The position numbers were made by a program, and so were the translations under genes. A stretch of DNA of 7,290 bases from an uncultured Lachnospiraceae bacterium (GTDB taxonomy: Bacteria > Bacillota > Clostridia > Lachnospirales > Lachnospiraceae). Numbering within the stretch: position 1 is the first letter of the stretch; every line of letters starts with the position of its first letter. This document shows positions 1 to 6,252 of this stretch, in pieces. Below the pieces are notes generated by a model. The model made no database searches, had not been told where the DNA came from, and saw only the letters and a program-made list of their open reading frames with translations. The stretch is from the NCBI GenBank assembly GCA_958405355.1, contig CATYEA010000094.1, positions 1 through 7,290 on the forward strand, in the 5' to 3' direction.

Positions 1-164
1 ACCGTCAGATCCGCCGGATGTGCGCATATTTTAATTTTCACGTGGTTACATTAAAACGTATACGGATCATGAGTGTTCAGTTAGGAGAACTTAAAGAAGG
101 CGAATGGCGGGAAATTAAAGGCCGTGAGCTAAGAGAACTGCGGGGAGGAATCGTCCATGAATGA
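1..164 (+). CDS. RluB/RluF/RsuA-family rRNA pseudouridine synthase, C-terminal end (5' truncated)
   Basis: The reading frame with codons starting at position 3 is open from the window edge to TGA at 162-164 and gives the last 53 residues of a protein. It begins RQIRRMCAYF and continues with TLKRIRIMSVQLGELKEGEW. This is the typical C-terminal signature of the RsuA/RluB/RluE/RluF pseudouridine synthases (N-R-Q-I-R-R-M ... L-K-R-I-R-I ... L-G-x-L-x-x-G-x-x-R). These cytoplasmic enzymes isomerise specific uridines in rRNA. The catalytic Asp lies upstream of the window, so the exact target (23S or 16S site) cannot be told; an RluF-like assignment is my best guess. The stop codon overlaps the ligA start by 8 bases, which suggests co-transcription and translational coupling with ligA. 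Confidence 0.85.
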   Translation, partial: RQIRRMCAYFNFHVVTLKRIRIMSVQLGELKEGEWREIKGRELRELRGGIVHE

Positions 165-2130
165 TCTTCTGAAAGAGATGCGGGAATTAATTCAGAAATT
201 AAATGAAGCTTCTAAAGTTTATTATCAGGAAGCCCGGGAAATTATGAGTAATTTTGAATATGATGCGCTTTATGACCGTCTTCTGGAATTGGAAAAGGAA
301 ACCGGGACGGTCTTAGCGGACAGTCCATCCATTCATGTGGGCTATGAGGTACTCAGTGAGCTGCCAAAGGAAAACCATGATTCACCGATGCTTTCCCTGG
401 ATAAAACAAAAGATGTGGAGGCGCTCCGTACATGGATTGAGGGTCATGAAGGCTTGCTTTCCTGGAAGCTGGATGGTTTGACTATTGTGTTGACTTATCG
501 GAAAGGCGAACTCTATAAAGCAGTTACCCGGGGTAATGGAATTACCGGGGAAGTCATTACGAATAATGCAAGAGTATTCCGGAATCTGCCTCATAAGATT
601 TCTTACGAGGGAGAGCTGGTGCTTCGCGGCGAAGCATTGATTAAATATTCAGATTTTCAAAAACTGAATGAAAGTATTGAAGATGTGGATGCCAAATATA
701 AAAATCCACGGAATTTATGCAGCGGTTCAGTGCGGCAGTTGAACAATGAAATTACAGCTCAGAGAGGTGTCTATTTTTACGCCTTTACTTTGGTAAAAGC
801 AGAAGATGTTGATTTTAATAACTCCCGGAGAGAGCAGATGGGGTGGCTTCGGGCTCTTGGCTTTGAAACAGTAGAATATAAAATGGTTGATGCTTCAAAT
901 ATTGAAGCTGAAGTCCAGTGGTTTTCAGAACATGTAAAGGCCAATGATCTGCCGTCAGACGGACTGGTACTTACGCTGGATGATATTGCCTACAGCCGTT
1001 CCCTGGGAACAACGGCGAAGTTTCCGAGGGATTCCATTGCTTTTAAATGGGCCGATGAAACGGAGAAAACACGGCTTCTTGAAGTGGAATGGAGTGCATC
1101 CCGGACAGGGCTTATTAATCCGGTAGCTATATTTGAACCAGTGCAGTTGGAAGGAACGACAGTGTCCCGTGCAAGTATTCATAATGTAAGCATTGTGGAG
1201 AGTCTGGAACTGGGGCTTGGCGATGAACTGATGGTTTATAAAGCGAATATGATCATTCCGCAGATCAGCGAGAATCTGACCCGGAGCGGCACATTGGAGA
1301 TTCCGGAAGTATGTCCGGTATGTCATCAGCCAACGAAAATTTTGCAAGAAAATGATGTGAAAGTACTGACCTGTCCGAATCCGGATTGTGAGGCCAAACA
1401 TATCAAAGGTTTGTCACTTTTTGTATCCAGGGATGCATTCAATATCGAAGGCTTGTCTGAAGCAACGCTGGAAAAGTTTGTACAGAAGGGCTTTATTCGC
1501 AGTTTGAAGGATGTATTTCATCTGGAAAATCATAAAGAAGAAATCATCGAGATGGAAGGTATGGGAGAAAAATCCTATGCAAATTTAATACAAGCTGTGG
1601 AAAAATCCCGGAATATACCGACAGCCCGGTTCGTATACAGCCTTGGAATTCCAAATGTGGGACTTTCCAATGCAAAACTGTTGTGTCGGTATTTTAAAGA
1701 TGATCTTTCTGCTCTGATGTCAGCGGATGCGGAAGAAATTACGACGATTGAGGGTATCGGACCGATCATTGCAAAAAATGTGGAAAGCTTTTTTAAAGAT
1801 TCAAAAATGCGGGAACGGGTTGAAGATCTCCTTTCTGAAGTGCATCTTGAGAAGGAAAAGATTTCAGAGGACGAGATGATATTTAAGAATATGACCTTTG
1901 TCATTACGGGAAGTGTCCATCATTTTGCAAATCGTAATGAAGTCAAAGCACTGATTGAATCTAAAGGCGGCAAGGTAGCCGGTTCTGTATCTTCCAAAAC
2001 AAATTATTTGATTAATAACGATGCAGCTTCGGCTTCATCAAAAAATAAAAAGGCGAAGGAACTTGGTGTTTCGATTATTACGGAAGACGAATTTTTAGAG
2101 CTTATTGAAAAAAATCGTATTGACAGTTAG
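157..2130 (+). CDS. ligA: NAD+-dependent DNA ligase LigA (divergent clostridial variant)
   Basis: This 657-residue protein is close to the usual ~670 for LigA and should seal nicks during replication and repair using NAD+. Domain order is normal. An Ia NMN-binding domain (about 1-65) keeps Y22, Y35 and D36. The nucleotidyltransferase domain (about 66-305) has the K-x-D-G motif with the adenylated Lys at K104, RGE at 157-159, NPRN with R185, R193 and the motif V lysine K297. Next come an OB fold (305-380), a four-Cys zinc finger (C386, C389, C406, C411), helix-hairpin-helix repeats (about 430-550) and a BRCT domain (575-657). Several usually invariant positions differ: S102 where E. coli has E113, RGNG instead of RGDG, N32 instead of D32, T273 instead of the motif IV lysine K290, and ANMIIP instead of AGDVIP. 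The start follows GGGGAGGA at 142-149. It overlaps the preceding gene by 8 bases. The DNA shows no frameshift, so it looks like an intact functional lineage. Confidence 0.95.
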   Translation: MNDLLKEMRELIQKLNEASKVYYQEAREIMSNFEYDALYDRLLELEKETGTVLADSPSIHVGYEVLSELPKENHDSPMLSLDKTKDVEALRTWIEGHEGLLSWKLDGLTIVLTYRKGELYKAVTRGNGITGEVITNNARVFRNLPHKISYEGELVLRGEALIKYSDFQKLNESIEDVDAKYKNPRNLCSGSVRQLNNEITAQRGVYFYAFTLVKAEDVDFNNSRREQMGWLRALGFETVEYKMVDASNIEAEVQWFSEHVKANDLPSDGLVLTLDDIAYSRSLGTTAKFPRDSIAFKWADETEKTRLLEVEWSASRTGLINPVAIFEPVQLEGTTVSRASIHNVSIVESLELGLGDELMVYKANMIIPQISENLTRSGTLEIPEVCPVCHQPTKILQENDVKVLTCPNPDCEAKHIKGLSLFVSRDAFNIEGLSEATLEKFVQKGFIRSLKDVFHLENHKEEIIEMEGMGEKSYANLIQAVEKSRNIPTARFVYSLGIPNVGLSNAKLLCRYFKDDLSALMSADAEEITTIEGIGPIIAKNVESFFKDSKMRERVEDLLSEVHLEKEKISEDEMIFKNMTFVITGSVHHFANRNEVKALIESKGGKVAGSVSSKTNYLINNDAASASSKNKKAKELGVSIITEDEFLELIEKNRIDS

Positions 2131-2148
2131 AGGGTTCGGTGATATTCT
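2120..2148 (+). promoter_or_regulatory. Promoter of the iscR-nifS-nifU-mnmA operon
   Basis: A perfect -35 box TTGACA (2120-2125) is followed by a 17-base spacer and TATTCT (2143-2148, 4 of 6 consensus). The -35 lies in the last codons of ligA. Transcription would start at about 2154-2156, right at the edge of the palindrome that precedes iscR. The perfect -35 and ideal spacing support a sigma-A promoter; the start site is inferred. Confidence 0.7.
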
Positions 2149-2155
2149 AGGAACA

Positions 2156-2182
2156 TAAATCCGAGTAAATTACTCGGATATA
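2156..2182 (+). promoter_or_regulatory. Probable IscR operator (palindrome) upstream of iscR
   Basis: Arms ATCCGAGTAA (2159-2168) and TTACTCGGAT (2170-2179) are perfectly complementary around a single central A at 2169. Two further pairs flank one mismatch, so 12 of 13 pairs match over 27 bp. The arrangement resembles the E. coli type 1 IscR site (AT-rich ends, a GACT-like half, an AT centre and the AGTC-like half). It starts at the inferred transcription start and ends at the iscR ribosome-binding site, a position suited to autorepression. No T-run follows on either strand, so it is not a terminator. In the mRNA it would form a 5'-terminal hairpin. Assignment to IscR is inference from position and symmetry. 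Confidence 0.7.
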
Positions 2183-2194
2183 AGAGGTGAGAGT

Positions 2195-2644
2195 ATGAAA
2201 CTTTCAACAAAAGGCCGATATGGTCTGAGAGCGGCGGTGGATTTGGCTCTGTTTTCAAAAGATGAACCGATATCGATCAGCACCATTGCCTCCCGGGAAG
2301 GTTTGTCCGAAAGCTATCTGGAACAGTTATTTGCCAAATTGAAAAAGGCAGGACTGATCTTAAGTATTCGGGGAATCAATGGCGGTTATCAGCTGGCAAA
2401 ACCAGCCGGCGAGATTTCTGTAGGCGATGTGCTTAGAGCCCTGGAAGGGGAAATGGTTGTGGTCGACTGTCCGGACAGTGAAAGTAAATGCGCCAAGTTT
2501 GACTCCTGTGTCACAAAATATGTCTGGAAGCGTATAAATAATAGTATTAATGATACGATGGATTCTATGACATTGGAGGAAATTGTTGCGAACAGCCCTG
2601 GAATTACAGATGAAACCGGTCAAAAAGCATATTGCTCAAAATAA
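2195..2644 (+). CDS. iscR: Rrf2-family transcriptional regulator, IscR-like Fe-S sensor
   Basis: This 149-residue protein starts MKLSTKGRYGLRAA, the standard N-terminus of Rrf2-family winged-helix regulators. The helix-turn-helix spans about residues 26-58 (IASREGLSESYLEQLF) and the wing follows with RGINGGYQLAKP. Three cysteines, C92, C99 and C105, match the [2Fe-2S]-binding loop of E. coli IscR (C92, C98, C104), with one extra residue in the first gap. The fourth E. coli ligand, H107, aligns with K108. CymR, the related cysteine regulator of Bacillus, lacks these cysteines, so IscR is the better call. The ATG follows AGAGGTGA at 2183-2190. It is first in the operon with nifS, nifU and mnmA, next to a palindrome that it probably binds to repress the operon when Fe-S clusters are sufficient. 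A further Cys (C147) sits near the C-terminus. Confidence 0.88.
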   Translation: MKLSTKGRYGLRAAVDLALFSKDEPISISTIASREGLSESYLEQLFAKLKKAGLILSIRGINGGYQLAKPAGEISVGDVLRALEGEMVVVDCPDSESKCAKFDSCVTKYVWKRINNSINDTMDSMTLEEIVANSPGITDETGQKAYCSK

Positions 2645-2669
2645 TATATATGAATGGAGAGAAGATAAG

Positions 2670-3857
2670 ATGGATAAGAAAATTATTTATCTGGACCATG
2701 CGGCAACGACAGCGACACGGCCTGAAGTCGTAGAAGCGATGCTGCCTTACTTTACTGAAAATTACGGAAATCCTTCCACGGTTTATGATCTGGGAGCAAA
2801 AAATAAAACGGTCGTTACGGAAAGCCGTGAGACGATTGCAAAAGCACTGGGAACAGATGCTGCCAATATTTATTTTACAGCGGGCGGTTCCGAATCCGAT
2901 AACTGGGCGCTTGTTGCAACGGCTGAAGCCTATAAGAATAAAGGAAATCATATCATCACATCAAAAATCGAGCATCATGCGATTCTGCATACCTGCGAAT
3001 ATCTTGAAAAAGAGCGCGGATATGAAGTAACTTATGTGGATGTGGATGAAAACGGTGTGATTAAATTAGATGAGTTAAAGAAAGCAATCCGTCCGACAAC
3101 GATTTTAATTTCTGTCATGTTTGCAAATAACGAGATCGGAACGATCCAGCCAATCAAAGAAATCGGTGCCATCGCCCATGAACATGGTATCCTGTTCCAT
3201 ACAGATGCGGTGCAGGCCTTTGGTCAGCTTCCGATTAACGTTGATGAATTAAATATTGATATGCTCAGTGCCAGCGGTCATAAATTGAACGGACCAAAGG
3301 GTATTGGTTTCTTATATATCCGCAAAGGTGTGAAGATCCGTTCTTTCGTTCACGGTGGCGCTCAGGAACGGAAACGCCGGGCCGGAACAGAAAACGTACC
3401 GGGTATTGTTGGTTTGGGAAAAGCGGTAGAAATCGCTATAGCTACCATGGACGAACGGATTAAGAAAGAAACCGAGCTGAGAGATCATTTGATTGACCGG
3501 ATTTTGGCGGAAATTCCTTATACCCGTTTGAATGGTGACAGAGACTGCCGTCTTCCGAATAATGCTAATTTCAGCTTCCAGTTTATTGAAGGTGAATCTC
3601 TGCTGATCATGCTTGACATGGCCGGAATCTGTGGTTCCAGTGGTTCTGCTTGTACTTCCGGGTCATTGGACCCATCCCACGTATTGCTTGCCATCGGCCT
3701 GCCTCATGAGATTGCACATGGTTCTCTGCGTCTGACCCTGGGTGAAGATAATACAATGGAAGAGATGGATTATGTGGTTGATAAGATTAAAGGCATTGTA
3801 GAACGTCTTAGAGCAATGTCTCCATTATACGAAGATTTTGTAAAGAAGAACAAATAG
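2670..3857 (+). CDS. nifS: Cysteine desulfurase NifS/IscS
   Basis: This PLP-dependent class V aminotransferase-fold enzyme removes sulfur from L-cysteine and holds it as a persulfide for Fe-S cluster assembly and tRNA thiolation. The protein has 395 residues, the normal length. It begins MDKKIIYLDHAATT, the family N-terminus. Visible active-site features are H102 (stacks on PLP), TDAVQ at 178-182, the PLP lysine K205 in SGHKLNGPKG, and the persulfide cysteine C328 in SGSACTSGSLDPSH, at the same number as E. coli IscS. The ATG at 2670 was chosen because GGAGAG at 2656-2661 precedes it and the conserved N-terminus begins there; an in-frame ATG at 2583 lies inside iscR and would add 29 unconserved residues. 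It lies 25 bp after iscR and 11 bp before nifU, fitting the two-gene clostridial NifS/NifU system, and probably also feeds sulfur to MnmA. Confidence 0.95.
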   Translation: MDKKIIYLDHAATTATRPEVVEAMLPYFTENYGNPSTVYDLGAKNKTVVTESRETIAKALGTDAANIYFTAGGSESDNWALVATAEAYKNKGNHIITSKIEHHAILHTCEYLEKERGYEVTYVDVDENGVIKLDELKKAIRPTTILISVMFANNEIGTIQPIKEIGAIAHEHGILFHTDAVQAFGQLPINVDELNIDMLSASGHKLNGPKGIGFLYIRKGVKIRSFVHGGAQERKRRAGTENVPGIVGLGKAVEIAIATMDERIKKETELRDHLIDRILAEIPYTRLNGDRDCRLPNNANFSFQFIEGESLLIMLDMAGICGSSGSACTSGSLDPSHVLLAIGLPHEIAHGSLRLTLGEDNTMEEMDYVVDKIKGIVERLRAMSPLYEDFVKKNK

Positions 3858-3868
3858 GAGGAGTTTTT

Positions 3869-4306
3869 ATGTACAGCGAAAAAGTAATGGATCATTTTCA
3901 GAATCCAAGAAATGTGGGAGAAATCGAAAATGCCAGTGGTGTAGGTACTGTTGGTAATGCAAAATGCGGCGATATCATGCGTATTTATTTTGACATTGAT
4001 GAAAATCAGGTTATCCAGGATGTGAAATTTAAGACTTTCGGCTGTGGAGCCGCTGTGGCAACAAGCAGTATGGCTACAGAGCTCGTAAAAGGAAAAACAA
4101 TTTACGAAGCTCTGGAAGTTACAAACAAAGCCGTTATGGAAGCCCTGGATGGTCTGCCTCCGGTCAAAGTTCATTGTTCTCTTCTGGCTGAGGAAGCCAT
4201 TCATGCGGCCCTTTGGGATTACGCCGAGAAAAACGGTATTAAAATCGACGGACTTTCCAAACCAAAGTCAGATATTGGTGAAGAAGAAGTTGAAGAGGAT
4301 TATTAA
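3869..4306 (+). CDS. nifU: Fe-S cluster assembly scaffold NifU/IscU (clostridial type)
   Basis: This 145-residue protein is a single IscU/NifU N-terminal domain on which [2Fe-2S] or [4Fe-4S] clusters form before delivery to apoproteins. The three ligand cysteines are C33 (in NAKCGD, with D35), C59 (in FGCGAA) and C103 (in VHCSLLAEEA, preceded by H102). The LPPVK motif at 96-100 is intact; in proteobacteria this is the docking site for the chaperone HscA, yet no hscA or hscB gene is present here. The C-terminus carries about 20 extra residues ending in a very acidic tail (GEEEVEEDY), as seen in clostridial forms. A strong AGGAGG overlaps the nifS stop codon, so the genes are translated together. 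IscA, ferredoxin and SUF genes are absent from the window, so this is a minimal regulator-desulfurase-scaffold set. Confidence 0.94.
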   Translation: MYSEKVMDHFQNPRNVGEIENASGVGTVGNAKCGDIMRIYFDIDENQVIQDVKFKTFGCGAAVATSSMATELVKGKTIYEALEVTNKAVMEALDGLPPVKVHCSLLAEEAIHAALWDYAEKNGIKIDGLSKPKSDIGEEEVEEDY

Positions 4307-4309
4307 TCC

Positions 4310-5401
4310 ATGAAAAATAAAAAAGTCATTGTTGGAATGTCCGGCGGCGTGGATTCTTCGGTCGCAGCGATGCTTTTAAAAAAGCAGGGCTATGATGTGG
4401 TCGGTGTGACGATGCAGATTTGGCAGGATGAAGAAACGGCCGTTCAGGAAGAAAATGGCGGCTGCTGCGGTTTGAGTGCTGTGGATGATGCACGCCGGGT
4501 GGCCAGCCAGTTGGATATTCCCTACTATGTGATGAATTTTAAAAAGGAATTCAAAGAGTGGGTGATGGATGACTTTGCCGAGGAATATTTTCGGGGAAGA
4601 ACACCGAATCCGTGTATTCGGTGCAACCGTTATGTGAAATGGGAAGCCCTTTTACATCGGGCGATGTCTATCGGCGGTGATTATATTGCCACGGGACATT
4701 ATGCCAAGGTGGTCCGGTTGGAAAACGGCAGATATACGTTAAAAAAAGCACCATCCAGGAAAGATCAGACCTATGCGCTCTATAATCTGACCCAGGAGCA
4801 GCTTTCAAAAACGTTGATGCCGGATGGAGACTATACGAAAGAAGAAATCCGACAGATGGCGGAAGAGATGGGACTCCTTGTGGCATCCAAACCGGACAGT
4901 CAGGATATCTGCTTTATTCCTGATGGTAATTATCAAAAATTTCTCTATGAATATACTGGAAAAAAACTTCCTAAGGGGAATTTTGTAGATAAATCAGGAA
5001 AAGTGCTTGGAATCCATGAAGGGATTACCCATTATACGGTGGGCCAGAGGAAAGGTCTGAACCTTTCTATGGGTCATCCGGTATTTGTTACAGAGATTCG
5101 GCCGGAGACGAATGAAGTGGTCATTGGCGAGAGTGAGGATGTTTTTAAATCCGTTCTGACGGCCTCACATGTAAATTGGATGTCCATTCCGGAGCCGGAT
5201 GTAGGAGAAAAAATTCGTGTTCACGCAAAAGTCCGTTATGCTCATGCAGGAGCTTTAGCCACGGTTTCTATGACGGAGAACGGAATGCTCGTCTGCGAAT
5301 TTGATGAACCTCAGCGGGCCATTACGCCGGGACAGGCCCTTGTCATGTATGATGGGGATTATGTTGTTGGCGGCGGCGTGATTGAGATGGTTAAAGGCTG
5401 A
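4310..5401 (+). CDS. mnmA: tRNA-specific 2-thiouridylase MnmA
   Basis: MnmA adenylates U34 in the wobble position of tRNA(Lys/Glu/Gln) and replaces the 2-oxygen with sulfur to give s2U34. The protein has 363 residues, the usual length. The ATP PP-loop SGGVDSS is at 11-17, ATGHYAK at 127-133, and the tRNA-binding central and C-terminal beta-barrel domains follow (about 205-285 and 290-363; HYTVGQRKG near 246). The catalytic region reads TPNPCIRCN, with C102 and C105. The aligned E. coli motif is PDILCN, so C105 matches the E. coli nucleophile C102 and C102 here replaces an Asp. The second catalytic cysteine is C201 in DSQDICFIPDG. The C-x2-C plus C201 set is the pattern linked to a [4Fe-4S] cluster in thiouridine synthetases. 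A CC pair occurs at 52-53. The start is 3 bp after nifU, with AGAGGA at 4294-4299 inside the nifU end. Confidence 0.95.
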   Translation: MKNKKVIVGMSGGVDSSVAAMLLKKQGYDVVGVTMQIWQDEETAVQEENGGCCGLSAVDDARRVASQLDIPYYVMNFKKEFKEWVMDDFAEEYFRGRTPNPCIRCNRYVKWEALLHRAMSIGGDYIATGHYAKVVRLENGRYTLKKAPSRKDQTYALYNLTQEQLSKTLMPDGDYTKEEIRQMAEEMGLLVASKPDSQDICFIPDGNYQKFLYEYTGKKLPKGNFVDKSGKVLGIHEGITHYTVGQRKGLNLSMGHPVFVTEIRPETNEVVIGESEDVFKSVLTASHVNWMSIPEPDVGEKIRVHAKVRYAHAGALATVSMTENGMLVCEFDEPQRAITPGQALVMYDGDYVVGGGVIEMVKG

Positions 5402-5424
5402 AAGCTGTCAGGGGAGGTAAGCCT

Positions 5425-6252
5425 ATGTGGGTAAGAGCTGATTTAAAGCAGAGGGCAAAACAGAGTTTGCGTGGTTATTACTGGGCGGCGGTGGCTGTCT
5501 GTCTTATATTCCTTGTACTTCAGTATGCGGCGGGAACGAATGGCGGTTCATCGGCCACCTCGGGAAATTCCGGTACTTCCGGTACAGAGCAAGTAACGGC
5601 AAATATCGGAGATAATGATATTTCTTACGATGTGCAGAATTATACATTACCGCAGCTTAAGAATTATGCGGAAAAATTTGTCTATTCAGAGACCGGAGTA
5701 GGCATGTTCACAAGTGTTGTGACTTCTGCCGTGTTGTTTTACGGAATTTTACTGATGATCGTCCGTATCTGTCTGAATTATTTTATTTTGAATCCAATTC
5801 AGGTCGGGATGGCCAGCTTTTTCTATCGGAACCGGACAGAAAAGACAAGTATTGGTGAACTGGCCTTTGCATTTAACCGGAGAGATTTTCTGCCTGTGGT
5901 GAAAACGATGTTTTTACGGGGATTGTACATTTTCCTTTGGACATGGGTATTTATTATTCCGGGTTTCATTAAAAGCTATGAATACCGTATGGTGGACTAT
6001 ATTCTTGCAGAGCATCCGGATATGCCGACAAAAGAAGTGTTGAACTTAAGTCGGCAGATGATGATGGGACATAAATGGAATACATTTGTCTTAGACATGT
6101 CCTTTTTCGGATGGGCATTTCTCGGCGCTTTGACCTTTGGAATTGTTGATATTTTCTGGACAAATCCATATATGAGAGCCACAGAAGCCGAGTTGTATGA
6201 GGTGCTTAAACAGCCGTTTACAGGGGCAGCATCACAGGCTGACGTTTTTTAA
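5425..6252 (+). CDS. DUF975-family integral membrane protein, function unknown
   Basis: This 275-residue protein belongs to the DUF975 family, shown by the start MWVRADLKQRAKQSLRGYYW and by FIIPGFIKSYEYRMVDYILAEHP at 176-198 (the IPG-x-x-KSY ... Y-I-LA-x-x-P signature). It has four clear hydrophobic segments, at about 19-36, 96-118, 163-184 and 221-246. Residues 37-58 between the first two are rich in Gly, Ser and Thr and probably form a flexible loop outside the membrane. No catalytic motif is visible. It starts 23 bp after mnmA behind GGGGAGGT (5411-5418), so it is probably the last gene of the isc/mnmA transcript, though no known link to Fe-S or tRNA work exists. Its last 11 codons overlap the end of the opposing PHP gene. 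A terminator follows 16 bp after the stop. Confidence 0.88.
   Translation: MWVRADLKQRAKQSLRGYYWAAVAVCLIFLVLQYAAGTNGGSSATSGNSGTSGTEQVTANIGDNDISYDVQNYTLPQLKNYAEKFVYSETGVGMFTSVVTSAVLFYGILLMIVRICLNYFILNPIQVGMASFFYRNRTEKTSIGELAFAFNRRDFLPVVKTMFLRGLYIFLWTWVFIIPGFIKSYEYRMVDYILAEHPDMPTKEVLNLSRQMMMGHKWNTFVLDMSFFGWAFLGALTFGIVDIFWTNPYMRATEAELYEVLKQPFTGAASQADVF
5568..5585 (+). repeat. Perfect 9-bp tandem repeat (two copies) within the DUF975 gene
   Basis: TTCCGGTAC occurs twice head to tail and encodes two Ser-Gly-Thr units in the flexible loop. The unit is a multiple of three, so copy change would preserve the frame. Confidence 0.75.

Noticed and set aside
955..1401. Minus-strand open frame of 148 codons inside ligA
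   Set aside because: It is antisense to the OB-fold/zinc-finger coding part of ligA, has no recognisable protein features and no clear ribosome-binding site.
2156..2182. The palindrome before iscR as a terminator for ligA
   Set aside because: There is no run of Ts after the stem on either strand, and its location at the inferred transcription start and before a ribosome-binding site fits an operator better.
2583..2669. Upstream in-frame start that would add 29 residues to NifS
   Set aside because: It lies inside iscR, the added residues are not part of the conserved family N-terminus, and the ATG at 2670 has a well-placed GGAGAG ribosome-binding site.
3770..4204. Minus-strand open frame of 144 codons across nifS/nifU
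   Set aside because: It lies opposite two strongly conserved genes and its residue composition looks like an antisense shadow.
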